Assembly (NCBI GenBank): GCA_045617405.1
Contig: JAZLIL010000198.1
Span: forward strand, 1 to 56,642
Direction of reading: 5' to 3'
From: JAZLIL01 sp045617405
GTDB lineage: Bacteria > Bacillota > Clostridia > Lachnospirales > Lachnospiraceae
Length of the DNA: 56,642 nucleotides
The notes beneath the pieces were generated by a model that was not told the DNA's origin, searched no databases, and worked only from the letters and a program-made list of their open reading frames with translations. Position numbers and translations under genes: made by a program. Below, piece by piece: positions 14,023-22,341 of this stretch (positions within the stretch are counted from its first letter, which is position 1; each line of letters begins with the position of its first letter).

Positions 14023-15969
14023 CTAAAATACACTCGGAAATAGCGATGCGTCCGTGTGAGGGAGGAAACATGCAGCTACAAAGTCGTCCATATAAGTGGG
14101 ATATGTAGAAAGTTCAACATAAGTTATTGTCTTTGCAAGCTCCTCAACTTTATCACGCGCATTGTTTGAAACAAGCATTGAATATGCACCGGTAAGTGAG
14201 GTGTTTCCAATGAAGCGGAACTTATTCCTCTCAATATCCGGCAGCATTCCGATTTCTACTGCGTTGTCGAAATCAATACCGCTTCCAATGCCGCCTGCAA
14301 TGCAGACGTTTGAAATCATGCTCATATCAAAACCAATTGATTCGATAACAGTCTTAATTCCTGAGTAGATTGCGCCCTTTGCTCTTATGAAGTTATCAAT
14401 ATCAGGTTCATTTATCGAAATCTCTTTTCCTGTACCCGATTCGTTTGCAAAAGCAAGAACATATCTTGACGATCCGTGTTCATCTACCAGTACTCTTCTG
14501 CACTCTTTAACAAACTGACCTTTAGGAGAAATAATTTTGCATCTGAAAAGATTTGCGATTGTGTCAATAAGACCTGATCCGCAGATTCCTACGGGCTTCT
14601 CATCTCCAATTGTTTTAAATGACGGCTCGCTTGTTTCGATGTCTATTGATACTTCTTCGATAGCACCTGTTGTAGCCCTCATGCCGCATGAGATATCGCC
14701 GCCTTCAAAAGCGGGTCCGGCAGAACAGGCACAGCTCATAAGAAGCTCTTCATTTCCAAATACAATTTCTCCGTTTGTACCAAGATCAATGAAAACAGAA
14801 TACTCGGGATTGTTCCAGATAAGGCTTGCTAGTGTTCCTGCTGTAATATCACCTCCTACGTAGCTGCCGATGTTAGGAGCAAAGAATACGTCAGCGTCAC
14901 TGCAGATTGAAAGTGAAAGATCTCGGGCATTTATGGGTGCAATGTCAAAGAATGCAGGAATATAGGGCTCAAGTCTGATGTTGGCGGCATCAATTCCTGC
15001 GAAAAGATGATTCATCGTTGTATTGGATGCAATAACACATCTTATGATATCGTCCGGAGAAATTCCAAGCTTAGAGCACATTACCGAAGTCAAAGGAATA
15101 ATTGTATCATCCGTAACGGCCTTTTTGAGCCTTAAAAGTCCGCCCTCACGTGTTGATTCGATGATTCTGTTTATGACGTCTGCGCCGTACTCAATCTGCC
15201 CGTTTCCGCTTGAAGCCTTTGCAAGAACTTTTCCTGTTATCATATCAACTAATATTGCAGAAACGCTCGTAGTTCCGATATCAATGGCAAGCCCTGGGCA
15301 GAATTTGTTCTTACCCAGCTTTGTCATATTAAATGCAAAAGCTGTTCCGTTCTTTTTTGCAATGACAACATCTGCTTTAAAGTTGTTTCTCCTTAGTAAA
15401 GTCGGCATGGAACAAAGAAGTGCGTATCCAAAATGTACTGTTTTATCGGTAACATTAAACTCGTCGTACCAGCCTGTTTCTTCAAGCTTTGCCTGAATGG
15501 CACGAGATACTCTTTCGTAATCGGGCATCGTATCATCAAGTGTCGGGATATCAAGTTCTAAAGAAATAATCCTTGCATCATTTTTTCTTTCTATGCCTGC
15601 GGCGAGCAAAGATTCATTAATAGAATCAAATATTTTCATCTGATCATCAGAATTGATGTCAGCTATTTTCATATCATTTTTATATGCAAGAGCGGTGTCC
15701 GGAATCTCTACAACCACATCCTCATCAGGCTTTGAAGCGCATGCGAGCCTGATTCCGTCTGCGTAATCACTGTCGCTTATATGCCTTGTCTTAGCTGTAT
15801 CAAGCTTTCCTTCAAGAAGCTTTATCTTGCATTTTCCGCATGAACCGTTTCCGGCACAGGGAGCATCTATTGCAATACCGTTTCTCCTTGCGACATCCAA
15901 AACGGATTCTCCTTCTTTGCAGGTAGCACTGATAGTTTTATTCGAGGTTTTTATTATTATATTACTCAC
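14023..15969 (-). CDS. acsV: Corrinoid protein reductive activator (AcsV/RACE type)
   Basis: Uses ATP and low-potential electrons to return inactive Co(II) corrinoid in the CFeSP to Co(I). 648 residues. The N-terminal [2Fe-2S] ferredoxin domain has cysteines C38, C44, C47 and C77. A linker domain follows to about residue 200, then an ASKHA actin-like ATPase domain (CPGLAIDIGTTSVSAIL, FIDLGTNGEIVFG, CGSGLIDTIAN). Start is GTG with AAGGA 7 bases upstream. It is separated from acsE by an intrinsic terminator, so it should be made at a lower level than AcsCDE, as expected for a catalytic activator. Confidence 0.92.
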   Translation of the reverse strand: MSNIIIKTSNKTISATCKEGESVLDVARRNGIAIDAPCAGNGSCGKCKIKLLEGKLDTAKTRHISDSDYADGIRLACASKPDEDVVVEIPDTALAYKNDMKIADINSDDQMKIFDSINESLLAAGIERKNDARIISLELDIPTLDDTMPDYERVSRAIQAKLEETGWYDEFNVTDKTVHFGYALLCSMPTLLRRNNFKADVVIAKKNGTAFAFNMTKLGKNKFCPGLAIDIGTTSVSAILVDMITGKVLAKASSGNGQIEYGADVINRIIESTREGGLLRLKKAVTDDTIIPLTSVMCSKLGISPDDIIRCVIASNTTMNHLFAGIDAANIRLEPYIPAFFDIAPINARDLSLSICSDADVFFAPNIGSYVGGDITAGTLASLIWNNPEYSVFIDLGTNGEIVFGNEELLMSCACSAGPAFEGGDISCGMRATTGAIEEVSIDIETSEPSFKTIGDEKPVGICGSGLIDTIANLFRCKIISPKGQFVKECRRVLVDEHGSSRYVLAFANESGTGKEISINEPDIDNFIRAKGAIYSGIKTVIESIGFDMSMISNVCIAGGIGSGIDFDNAVEIGMLPDIERNKFRFIGNTSLTGAYSMLVSNNARDKVEELAKTITYVELSTYPTYMDDFVAACFLPHTDASLFPSVF

Positions 15970-15989
15970 AAAAAAATCCTTTCAGTTTC

Positions 15990-16026
15990 AAAAAAAGACG
16001 TACAACCGCAAAAACGGCTGTACGTC
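15990..16026 (-). terminator. Intrinsic terminator between acsE and acsV
   Basis: A 12-bp stem (15997-16008 with 16015-16026, one G.U pair on the minus strand), 6-base loop, then seven T on the minus strand. It begins 12 bases past the acsE stop. No good promoter is visible between it and acsV, so it probably acts as a partial terminator that lowers downstream expression. Confidence 0.88.
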
Positions 16027-16038
16027 CAAAATCGTCAA

Positions 16039-16824
16039 TTACAGTTCAAGATATGAATCTGCATAGAGGAAGTTGTCCTTTAAGATATCACATGACTTGA
16101 TGGTCTCCATAAGTCTCTGATCACAAGGATTAACGATTGCTGAAGTAAAGCCGTTAGCCATTGCCATAGCAACCATAGCTGAATCCATAATAGGACGGAT
16201 AGCCTTGGGCATTCCGTTTGATACGTTTGAAAGACCGCCTGTTGTGTTAAGACCCATCTCGCTGATCATTCTGATTGCCTCAAGAACGTCCTTCTGCTTG
16301 TCCTGCATACCCTTTACAACGAGGAAGAGCGGATCAAACCACATATCCTGATCATCCATTCCGAGCTCAAGACCATGCTCAAGCATTTCCTGAAGGAATC
16401 CCATACGTTCATCGTTATTGGCGGGAACTGCACCCTTTGAGCAAAGAGCGATTACGATTGCATCGTTCTCAGCTGCAAGGTCGATGTAACTGAGTCTGTC
16501 ACCTGCATCTGCTGAGTTAACAATGGGCTTACCCTTAGCACGGTTATAAACCGCAATACCTGCTGAGATAGCCTTCTTGTTGGCAGTATCAAGTGCGAGG
16601 GGAACATTGTCAAAATTCTCCTGAAGGAGCTTAACTGCCCATGTCATGAGCTCTTCGCCGTTGCTCTCTGCAGGTCCGATGTTAACATCGAGATATGTTG
16701 CGCCGGCATCAAGCTGCTCCTTGGCACGCTTTAAGATCTCTGTAGGATCCTTTGTTTCAAAAGCCTTGCGAACTGCGGGTGAGATGCAATGGATTCTCTC
16801 ACCGATTGTAATGAATTTTCCCAT
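16039..16824 (-). CDS. acsE: Methyl-THF:corrinoid Fe-S protein methyltransferase
   Basis: Transfers the methyl group from 5-methyl-THF to Co(I) of the corrinoid protein AcsCD. 261 residues, the full TIM barrel of the pterin-binding family. Visible folate-binding motifs are LDVNIGPAE, LALDTANKKAI, PIVNSADAG and TTGGLSNVSNGMP, the last containing the Asn known to position the pterin N5. It ends GFTSAIVNPCD. AAAGGG lies 9 bases before the ATG. It follows acsC by about 40 bases and is the last gene before the internal terminator. Confidence 0.96.
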   Translation of the reverse strand: MGKFITIGERIHCISPAVRKAFETKDPTEILKRAKEQLDAGATYLDVNIGPAESNGEELMTWAVKLLQENFDNVPLALDTANKKAISAGIAVYNRAKGKPIVNSADAGDRLSYIDLAAENDAIVIALCSKGAVPANNDERMGFLQEMLEHGLELGMDDQDMWFDPLFLVVKGMQDKQKDVLEAIRMISEMGLNTTGGLSNVSNGMPKAIRPIMDSAMVAMAMANGFTSAIVNPCDQRLMETIKSCDILKDNFLYADSYLEL

Positions 16825-16866
16825 AGTTAGTAACCCTTTCTGTAATGTTATTTAAGCATGCGCAGA

Positions 16867-18213
16867 TTATTTTGTAAGATCCTTCATGAACTTAACAAGG
16901 TGAACAGCTTCTGTAGGAGCTACAATAACCTCCCAGCCGGGAAGCTTAGCTTCGATCTCACCCTTAAGGATTGCAACCTTACCGGGGATAATGAGCTTTC
17001 TTGACTTAAGCTTGTTTTCGATCTGGAACTCTTCGAAGAACTTGGCAATACTTGTTGCAGAAAGCTTTCCTGCAGCCCATGCGGTAAGAACTGACATTCC
17101 GCCTGCATCACTGATAAGGAGATTGCAAGGAACGCCTGAACGCTCTAATTCACCTGATACAACGAAGTATGTAAGTGCGAAGTCAACAGTTGTAACACAT
17201 ACAGAATTTTCATCAGCACCGTTAACAGGATAGATACCGGGATCTACTCTCATAGGCTTCTGAGGATCCGTGAAGATGTTCTGCCTTAATCCGTACATAG
17301 GAAGTGCCTGTGAATAAGACATTGACTGCATAACGATGATTGAAGCGTACTTAACGGTGAAGAGTGATGCAAGAGCTGTCTGCATACGTGCATCATTGTG
17401 AGCAAGCTTGTTTACATTAGCAATTGTAGGATAACCGCATGATCTGTCGCCACCCTTGATTGCTCCGCGTCTGAAGAGAACTGTCTGAGCAAATGCTTCC
17501 TTAATCGACTTGGAATCCGTGTCAATGATAAGGTTCTTGTTTCCAAGTCCCTCAAGCTTCTTGATGGTGTCATAAATCTCGTCAATGTTCTCGCCTGTAA
17601 CACCGAGAACGATACCTGCCTCTGTTGCAATGGTGTTCATAGCCTCTGCGTTTGCAGCATTAGCGCCGACAAGTGCGGGCTTTCCTTCCTTTGCCTTATC
17701 AACAGCCTTCTTTGCAACATCGGGGTCTGTACAGTTGATAACGAGTGTGCGTCCTGTTGCTACAGCCTTATCAACAATTGCAAGGAATTTATCAGCATCC
17801 TTGCCGTCGTAGTTAACGTAGAGAAGCTCTACATACATTCTCTCGCCGATTCTTACGTAATCAACTTTGTTAAGATTTGCAAGAGCATCATCAATTTCCT
17901 CGTCAGACATGCAGCTGCAAACTGTTGCTGCATAAACGGGCTTGTTTACGAATGTCTTTTCGTGTCTGTAAAGAACAGTCTCACCGCCAAGCTTGAATTC
18001 ATTGTCACCTGTGCCGATTGTGATAGTTTTCATAGGAGGAGCTGTAGCCTCTGATAACTGAGCAACTGCTTCAGCTGACATATGAGGGCACTTGTCGATA
18101 GTAAGTGCACCAGCTGCTACCTTCATACCGAAAGCCATACATGTAGGCTGACCGCATTCCTTGCAGTTTGTCTTCGGTGAGAGTTTAAAAATATCAATAC
18201 CTTTTAAAGCCAT
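16867..18213 (-). CDS. acsC: Corrinoid iron-sulfur protein large subunit
   Basis: Carries the methyl group on its corrinoid from AcsE to acetyl-CoA synthase. 448 residues, the family's usual length. The N-terminal [4Fe-4S] domain (CdhD/E type) has cysteines C17, C20, C25 and C42. A central TIM-barrel follows, with a C-terminal corrinoid-binding domain (LLISDAGGMSVLTAWAAGK). GGAGG lies 9 bases before the ATG. It is 28 bases downstream of acsD, so the two CFeSP subunits are made together. Confidence 0.96.
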   Translation of the reverse strand: MALKGIDIFKLSPKTNCKECGQPTCMAFGMKVAAGALTIDKCPHMSAEAVAQLSEATAPPMKTITIGTGDNEFKLGGETVLYRHEKTFVNKPVYAATVCSCMSDEEIDDALANLNKVDYVRIGERMYVELLYVNYDGKDADKFLAIVDKAVATGRTLVINCTDPDVAKKAVDKAKEGKPALVGANAANAEAMNTIATEAGIVLGVTGENIDEIYDTIKKLEGLGNKNLIIDTDSKSIKEAFAQTVLFRRGAIKGGDRSCGYPTIANVNKLAHNDARMQTALASLFTVKYASIIVMQSMSYSQALPMYGLRQNIFTDPQKPMRVDPGIYPVNGADENSVCVTTVDFALTYFVVSGELERSGVPCNLLISDAGGMSVLTAWAAGKLSATSIAKFFEEFQIENKLKSRKLIIPGKVAILKGEIEAKLPGWEVIVAPTEAVHLVKFMKDLTK

Positions 18214-18241
18214 ATCAATTAACCTCCATTATAATCGAAAA

Positions 18242-19183
18242 TTACATTAATTCCTTGATCATCTTTGCGATGGTAGCAATTGCTGTGGGATGTCTCATAA
18301 TAACAGCATTTGAACCTGAAACAAGATCTGCTGATGCGGTAGCGATTTCCATGTCGATACCTCTTGTTTCTCTGTCGCCCCACTCAGGGAAGTCTTCTTC
18401 TGAAACAAGTGACTCTTTGCAGTTCCATGTCTCTGTGCTGACAGGTGTAATGATAGGCATAAGAAGTGATGTGTCACCCTGTGCTAATGCTGCAGCCTTG
18501 ATTCTGTCCATTGTCGATGCAACGTACTCATAACCGTAACCTGCTGTAGCTGTACCAACGTTCATAACGATTGTCTCATCCTTAACTCCGAGCTGGTTAA
18601 GAACAACGTTTAACTGCTTTGCAAGGTTGATATCAACTGCTGATTCAGCACCAACCTTCTGATTGTAAGCAAGACCTGCGGATGCACCGATAGTCTTGTA
18701 GTTCTCTTCCTTAGCTGCAAGAACAAGGATGTTCTTGCCCTGAAGAATATCTGATACCTTATTTAACAAATCTGCATTCTTCTCAGCATTCTTGCAGCCT
18801 GCGACAACGAGAGGACAATCGATAGCTTCTGCTACTTCCTCTGCTGTCTTGGCGCAATCTTCAACTGATCTGTTCTCACCGTTGGGATCTGCACTGTCAA
18901 GGAACAGACAAACAAAATCTGCACCTTCGATTTCAGATGCCTTCTTGGCAATCTCGGCTACTGTTGTGCAGCCTTCATAATACTTTGCAAGCTCATCGGT
19001 GGGGTTAACAAGACCTAAATCTGATACTTCAACTCCGATACAGGGTCTGTTCTCGATGGGTGCATCAAAGGTGTAGAGCGGGAATACGTTCTCGCCTCCA
19101 AGTGTGATCTTCTTTTCGCCGGTTCCGATTTCAACCTTATTGACGGAAACTTTGAAAGCCTGCGATGTCTTACTAAACGCCAT
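18242..19183 (-). CDS. acsD: Corrinoid iron-sulfur protein small subunit
   Basis: TIM-barrel partner of AcsC that helps hold and cap the corrinoid. 313 residues, beginning MAFSKTSQAFKV. An upstream ATG in frame at 19201 exists, but GGAGG sits 8 bases before the ATG at 19183. Typical CdhD/AcsD stretches are GVEVSDLGL, CLFLDSADPNGENRS and VMNVGTATAGYGYEY. It carries no Fe-S cysteine motif, as expected for this subunit. It lies between acsF and acsC in the operon read from 20066. Confidence 0.95.
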   Translation of the reverse strand: MAFSKTSQAFKVSVNKVEIGTGEKKITLGGENVFPLYTFDAPIENRPCIGVEVSDLGLVNPTDELAKYYEGCTTVAEIAKKASEIEGADFVCLFLDSADPNGENRSVEDCAKTAEEVAEAIDCPLVVAGCKNAEKNADLLNKVSDILQGKNILVLAAKEENYKTIGASAGLAYNQKVGAESAVDINLAKQLNVVLNQLGVKDETIVMNVGTATAGYGYEYVASTMDRIKAAALAQGDTSLLMPIITPVSTETWNCKESLVSEEDFPEWGDRETRGIDMEIATASADLVSGSNAVIMRHPTAIATIAKMIKELM

Positions 19184-19208
19184 TGTTATTGCCTCCTTCA
19201 TTTTGGAC

Positions 19209-19991
19209 TTAAAGTCCTAAACTCTCAATGATCTTTTTTAACGCAACTCTAATGGGTGCGTCTTCGGGTAATTCCACTGTGGGCTTACCCATTGTGTCGA
19301 ATTCGTAAACCAGATCGTCCTGAGGAAGAACTCCAACAAGATCGAGCCTCTGGTTGGCGATTTCTTCTTTAATACCATCACTCAGAATACCGTCAGGTGC
19401 ACGGTTTACGATGAGCTTAACGGCCTTTGCATTAAGATGGATGTCTTCAATCAGTCTTGCAATCCTTCCGACGGCCTGAATACCGCGTCTGGAGCAGTCA
19501 CTTACCAGAAGAATTACATCGACCTTAGGGAGAATGCCTCTGCTAATGTGCTCCATGCCTGCTTCGTTATCAACAACCATATACTCATAGTTGTTTGCAA
19601 ACTTCCCGATAATCTGAGTCAGCACACCATTAACGAAGCAGTAGCATCCGCTTCCCTGAGTTCTGCCCATGACAAGCATGTCGTAGTCGTCCATTTCAAC
19701 AATAGCTGAATTAAACTTGAAATTAGCGTAGTCGGCCTTGCTCATTCCGGCCGGTATGGGATTTACCTTTGCCAGTTCAGCCTGTGCAATCTCTTCCCTG
19801 ATGTCACCGATTGTCGTTTCAACGTCAACACCAAGTACCTCATTGAGATTTGAATTGGCATCGGCATCAACAGCAAGGATAGGTCCCTTTTTCTGTTTGC
19901 AGAGGTAATCGATAAGCAGGCCGCATGTGGTGGTTTTACCTGTACCGCCTTTTCCGGCTACAGCAATTGTAGTTGTACTAATGTGATTCAC
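19209..19991 (-). CDS. acsF: CooC/AcsF-type maturation ATPase
   Basis: MinD-like ATPase with GKGGTGKTTT, a CYC metal-type motif (SGCYCFVNG) and VVDNEAGMEH, as in AcsF/CooC proteins that help metallate ACS or CODH. It differs clearly from the cooC product at 2501-3280. The start is uncertain: a TTG at 20033 falls at the predicted transcription start and is excluded; GTG at 19991 has no good ribosome site. The best Shine-Dalgarno (GAGGTG) lies 6 bases before an ATT at 19982, which would give MSTTTIAVAGKGG, the normal AcsF N-terminus. GTG is listed conservatively; ATT is my preferred guess. First gene of the acsF-D-C-E unit. Confidence 0.88.
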   Translation of the reverse strand: MNHISTTTIAVAGKGGTGKTTTCGLLIDYLCKQKKGPILAVDADANSNLNEVLGVDVETTIGDIREEIAQAELAKVNPIPAGMSKADYANFKFNSAIVEMDDYDMLVMGRTQGSGCYCFVNGVLTQIIGKFANNYEYMVVDNEAGMEHISRGILPKVDVILLVSDCSRRGIQAVGRIARLIEDIHLNAKAVKLIVNRAPDGILSDGIKEEIANQRLDLVGVLPQDDLVYEFDTMGKPTVELPEDAPIRVALKKIIESLGL

Positions 19992-20037
19992 CTCGCAATC
20001 CGTAACAAAAAATATGCGTATGGCAGCACGCAAGATA

Positions 20038-20066
20038 AATCTAACATTTTCCAGCTATAAAGTCAA
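20038..20066 (-). promoter_or_regulatory. Promoter of the acsF-acsD-acsC-acsE operon
   Basis: TTGACT (20061-20066) and TAGATT (20038-20043) with a 17-base spacer. Predicted start near 20031, giving about 50 bases of leader to the ATT candidate start. The gap between this promoter and the rpsT promoter (20067-20279) is AT-rich with no supported gene or clear hairpin. Confidence 0.7.
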
Positions 20067-20279
20067 CATTTTAGTACAACTCAAATGAAGAATATATCTA
20101 ATTTGAAATCATTTTTGTACGTATTTGACGAAAAATAATCTTTATATTATAATCAGATTTGCCTGTAAAACCGGTATGTCTTTTCTGCTGAAAATAATGG
20201 CTATAAAATGTGAACTGATTTGCAAAAATGGTTTTGCATTCAAAACAGCTTATTTTCGGCATTTTTACAAAATCATATG

Positions 20280-20308
20280 TTGACAAATTAGAATATTTCT
20301 GATATTTT
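20280..20308 (+). promoter_or_regulatory. Promoter and leader of rpsT
   Basis: TTGACA (20280-20285), 17-base spacer, TATTTT (20303-20308). The leader to 20375 contains a small GCCTCA/TGAGGC hairpin near 20318-20343; a role in S20 autoregulation is possible but unproven. Confidence 0.7.
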
Positions 20309-20375
20309 GTTACAGGTGGCCTCAGATAATAGTAATTGAGGCATGAATCTAATTATAAGAAAACGAGGAATTATC

Positions 20376-20639
20376 ATGGCAAACATTAAGTCGGCTAAGA
20401 AAAGAATCGATGTTATCGAGACAAAGACACTCAGGAACAAGATGATTAAGTCAAGAATCAAGACTTTAATCAAGAAGGTTGAAGCTGCTTGCGCAGCAGG
20501 AAACAAGTCAGAGGCTCTTGAAGCATTCAAGACTGCAGAAATTGCAATTTCTCAGGCAGGTGCAAAGGGTGTTTACCACAAGAACACTGTAGCTCGCAAG
20601 ATTTCAAACCTTCAGAAGGCTGTTAATGCTCTTAACTGA
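20376..20639 (+). CDS. rpsT: 30S ribosomal protein S20
   Basis: An 87-residue, Lys/Arg-rich helical protein that binds 16S rRNA. It begins MANIKSAKKRI and contains LRNKMIKSRIKTLIKK and the C-terminal KGVYHKNTVARKISNL, all characteristic of S20. The frame opens at 20343, but GAGGA 6 bases before the ATG at 20376 fixes the start. It is a single-gene unit with its own promoter and a terminator 17 bases after the stop. Confidence 0.97.
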   Translation: MANIKSAKKRIDVIETKTLRNKMIKSRIKTLIKKVEAACAAGNKSEALEAFKTAEIAISQAGAKGVYHKNTVARKISNLQKAVNALN

Positions 20640-20655
20640 TCGTAGCTTGAATGAG

Positions 20656-20690
20656 AAAAAATCTTCGGTGATTACCACCGAAGATTTTTT
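20656..20690. terminator. Bidirectional terminator between rpsT and ruvB
   Basis: A 15-bp stem AAAAAATCTTCGGTG/CACCGAAGATTTTTT with a 5-base loop gives a T-run on both strands. The ruvB stop codon (20689-20691) overlaps its right edge. Confidence 0.93.
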
Positions 20691-21696
20691 AGTTCCCGGA
20701 AAGCTCACTTAGTCCGAGGTGACTGTACGCGAGGTCGGTTACTACCCTGCCCCTCGGTCCGCGGATAATAAATCCGTTTTGAACAAGGTAGGGCTCATAC
20801 ACCTCTTCAACTGTGCCAGCATCCTCCCCTATTGTAGCTGCGATTGTGTCTATTCCGACTGGTCCTCCGCCAAACTTTTCTATCATTGTTTTTATGATTG
20901 CTCTGTCGATGTTGTCAAGCCCCATCTTGTCGACTTCCATGATGTTAAGAGCAAAGTTTGTTGCTTCGACACTGATGCGTCCGTCATATTTAATCTGGGC
21001 GAAATCCCTTATGCGCTTTAAAAGTCTGTTTGCAAGTCTCGGCGTTCCGCGTGAGCGTCTGGCAAGTTCATATGCACCCTCATCATCGATTTCACACTGA
21101 AGTACCTTCGCCGAACGAAGGATAATTGTCTTCAGCTCTTCAAATGTGTAGAATTCAAGGCGGCTTACTATTCCGAATCTGTCTCTGAGCGGTGCACTTA
21201 GCATTCCTGCACGTGTTGTTGCTCCTACAAGAGTGAATTTCGGAAGATCCAGGCGCACAGATTTCGCCATGGCACCCTTACCTATTACGATGTCAACACA
21301 GAAATCCTCCATTGCCGAATAGAGAAGCTCTTCAACCTGTCTGTTGAGACGGTGTATTTCATCTACAAAAAGAACGTCGCCTTCCGAAAGATTGTTGAGA
21401 ATTGCAGCCATGTCTCCGGGCTTTTCAATCGCGGGACCGCTTGTTGGTTTCATGCTGACACCCATTTCATTAGCAATAATACCGGCAAGTGTTGTTTTAC
21501 CGAGTCCGGGAGGCCCGAAAAAGAGCACATGGTCAAGTTGTTCATGACGCTCTCTTGCTGCATCAATAAAAATCTGAAGATTTCCTCTGACCTTTTCCTG
21601 TCCGATGTAGTCCTTGAGAAGTTGAGGTCTCAGCGAACTTTCAATTGTTCTGTCCTCTTCTGTAAATTCTGTTGTTATCATTCTGTGCTGTGCCAT
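20689..21696 (-). CDS. ruvB: Holliday junction branch-migration helicase RuvB
   Basis: AAA+ motor that drives branch migration with RuvA. 335 residues, full length. Walker A GPPGLGKTTL, Walker B VLFVDEIHRL, the sensor and arginine-finger region TLVGATTRAGMLSAPLRDRFG, and a C-terminal winged helix (NGFIIRGPRGRVVTDLAY). It lies 10 bases downstream of ruvA and ends in the shared terminator. Confidence 0.97.
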   Translation of the reverse strand: MAQHRMITTEFTEEDRTIESSLRPQLLKDYIGQEKVRGNLQIFIDAARERHEQLDHVLFFGPPGLGKTTLAGIIANEMGVSMKPTSGPAIEKPGDMAAILNNLSEGDVLFVDEIHRLNRQVEELLYSAMEDFCVDIVIGKGAMAKSVRLDLPKFTLVGATTRAGMLSAPLRDRFGIVSRLEFYTFEELKTIILRSAKVLQCEIDDEGAYELARRSRGTPRLANRLLKRIRDFAQIKYDGRISVEATNFALNIMEVDKMGLDNIDRAIIKTMIEKFGGGPVGIDTIAATIGEDAGTVEEVYEPYLVQNGFIIRGPRGRVVTDLAYSHLGLSELSGN

Positions 21697-21706
21697 ATTA
21701 ACCCCG

Positions 21707-22318
21707 TTACCTGATGTATTTCAGTGCTGCCTTTAGAACATACTCTACAGTCATGTTGTCAGTCTGTTCAACCTCCGAAACAGCCTTTCTTGCATCCGTT
21801 CTTGAATAACCGAGTGCTTCAAGTGCCATGGAGGCTTCATTTCTGATACCCTTAAGTTCAACTGTACTGCTTGCAGATTCATTCTTTGTTAAAATCTCTT
21901 CTTCAAGAGAAGACTCCATGTCAATTTTGTCCTTGAGTTCAAGAATGATTTTAGCTGCCGTTTTTTTGCCGATTCCGGGCACTTTCGAAAGAAGCGCCGT
22001 ATCCTCTGATAGAATTCCGAAGCGAAGATCATTGAGACTAATGCACGAAAGCACGTTAAGACCGGCCTTCGGACCTACACCGCTGACGGAAATCAGCATC
22101 TTAAACATTTCAAGTTCGTTTCTCCGATTGAATCCGTAAAGTGAAATATCGTTTTCACTGACTGACATGTACGTGTGAAGTAAAAATTCTTCTCCGACCG
22201 GCGGCAGGCTCTCGATGACTGTCATAGGTACATTGATCTTCATACCGATTCCGGCATTATCAAGGATAACACTCATTTCATCACAGCCAAATACTTTTCC
22301 TCTGACAAAAGCTATCAT
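21707..22318 (-). CDS. ruvA: Holliday junction DNA-binding protein RuvA
   Basis: 203-residue tetrameric Holliday-junction binder. OB-fold N-terminus MIAFVRGKVFGCDEMSVIL, helix-hairpin-helix segments (LISVSGVGPKAGLNVL, LSKVPGIGKKTAAKII), and a C-terminal three-helix RuvB-contact domain (ALEALGYSRTDARKAV). Upstream cls is 23 bases away, so cls-ruvA-ruvB may form one transcript. No LexA-type box was seen in the short spacer. Confidence 0.96.
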   Translation of the reverse strand: MIAFVRGKVFGCDEMSVILDNAGIGMKINVPMTVIESLPPVGEEFLLHTYMSVSENDISLYGFNRRNELEMFKMLISVSGVGPKAGLNVLSCISLNDLRFGILSEDTALLSKVPGIGKKTAAKIILELKDKIDMESSLEEEILTKNESASSTVELKGIRNEASMALEALGYSRTDARKAVSEVEQTDNMTVEYVLKAALKYIR

Positions 22319-22341
22319 ATGTATCTCCCAAAATATATATT

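Noticed and set aside
20098..20286. 62-codon minus-strand frame between acsF and rpsT
   Set aside because: AT-rich, no ribosome site, and it overlaps the rpsT promoter.
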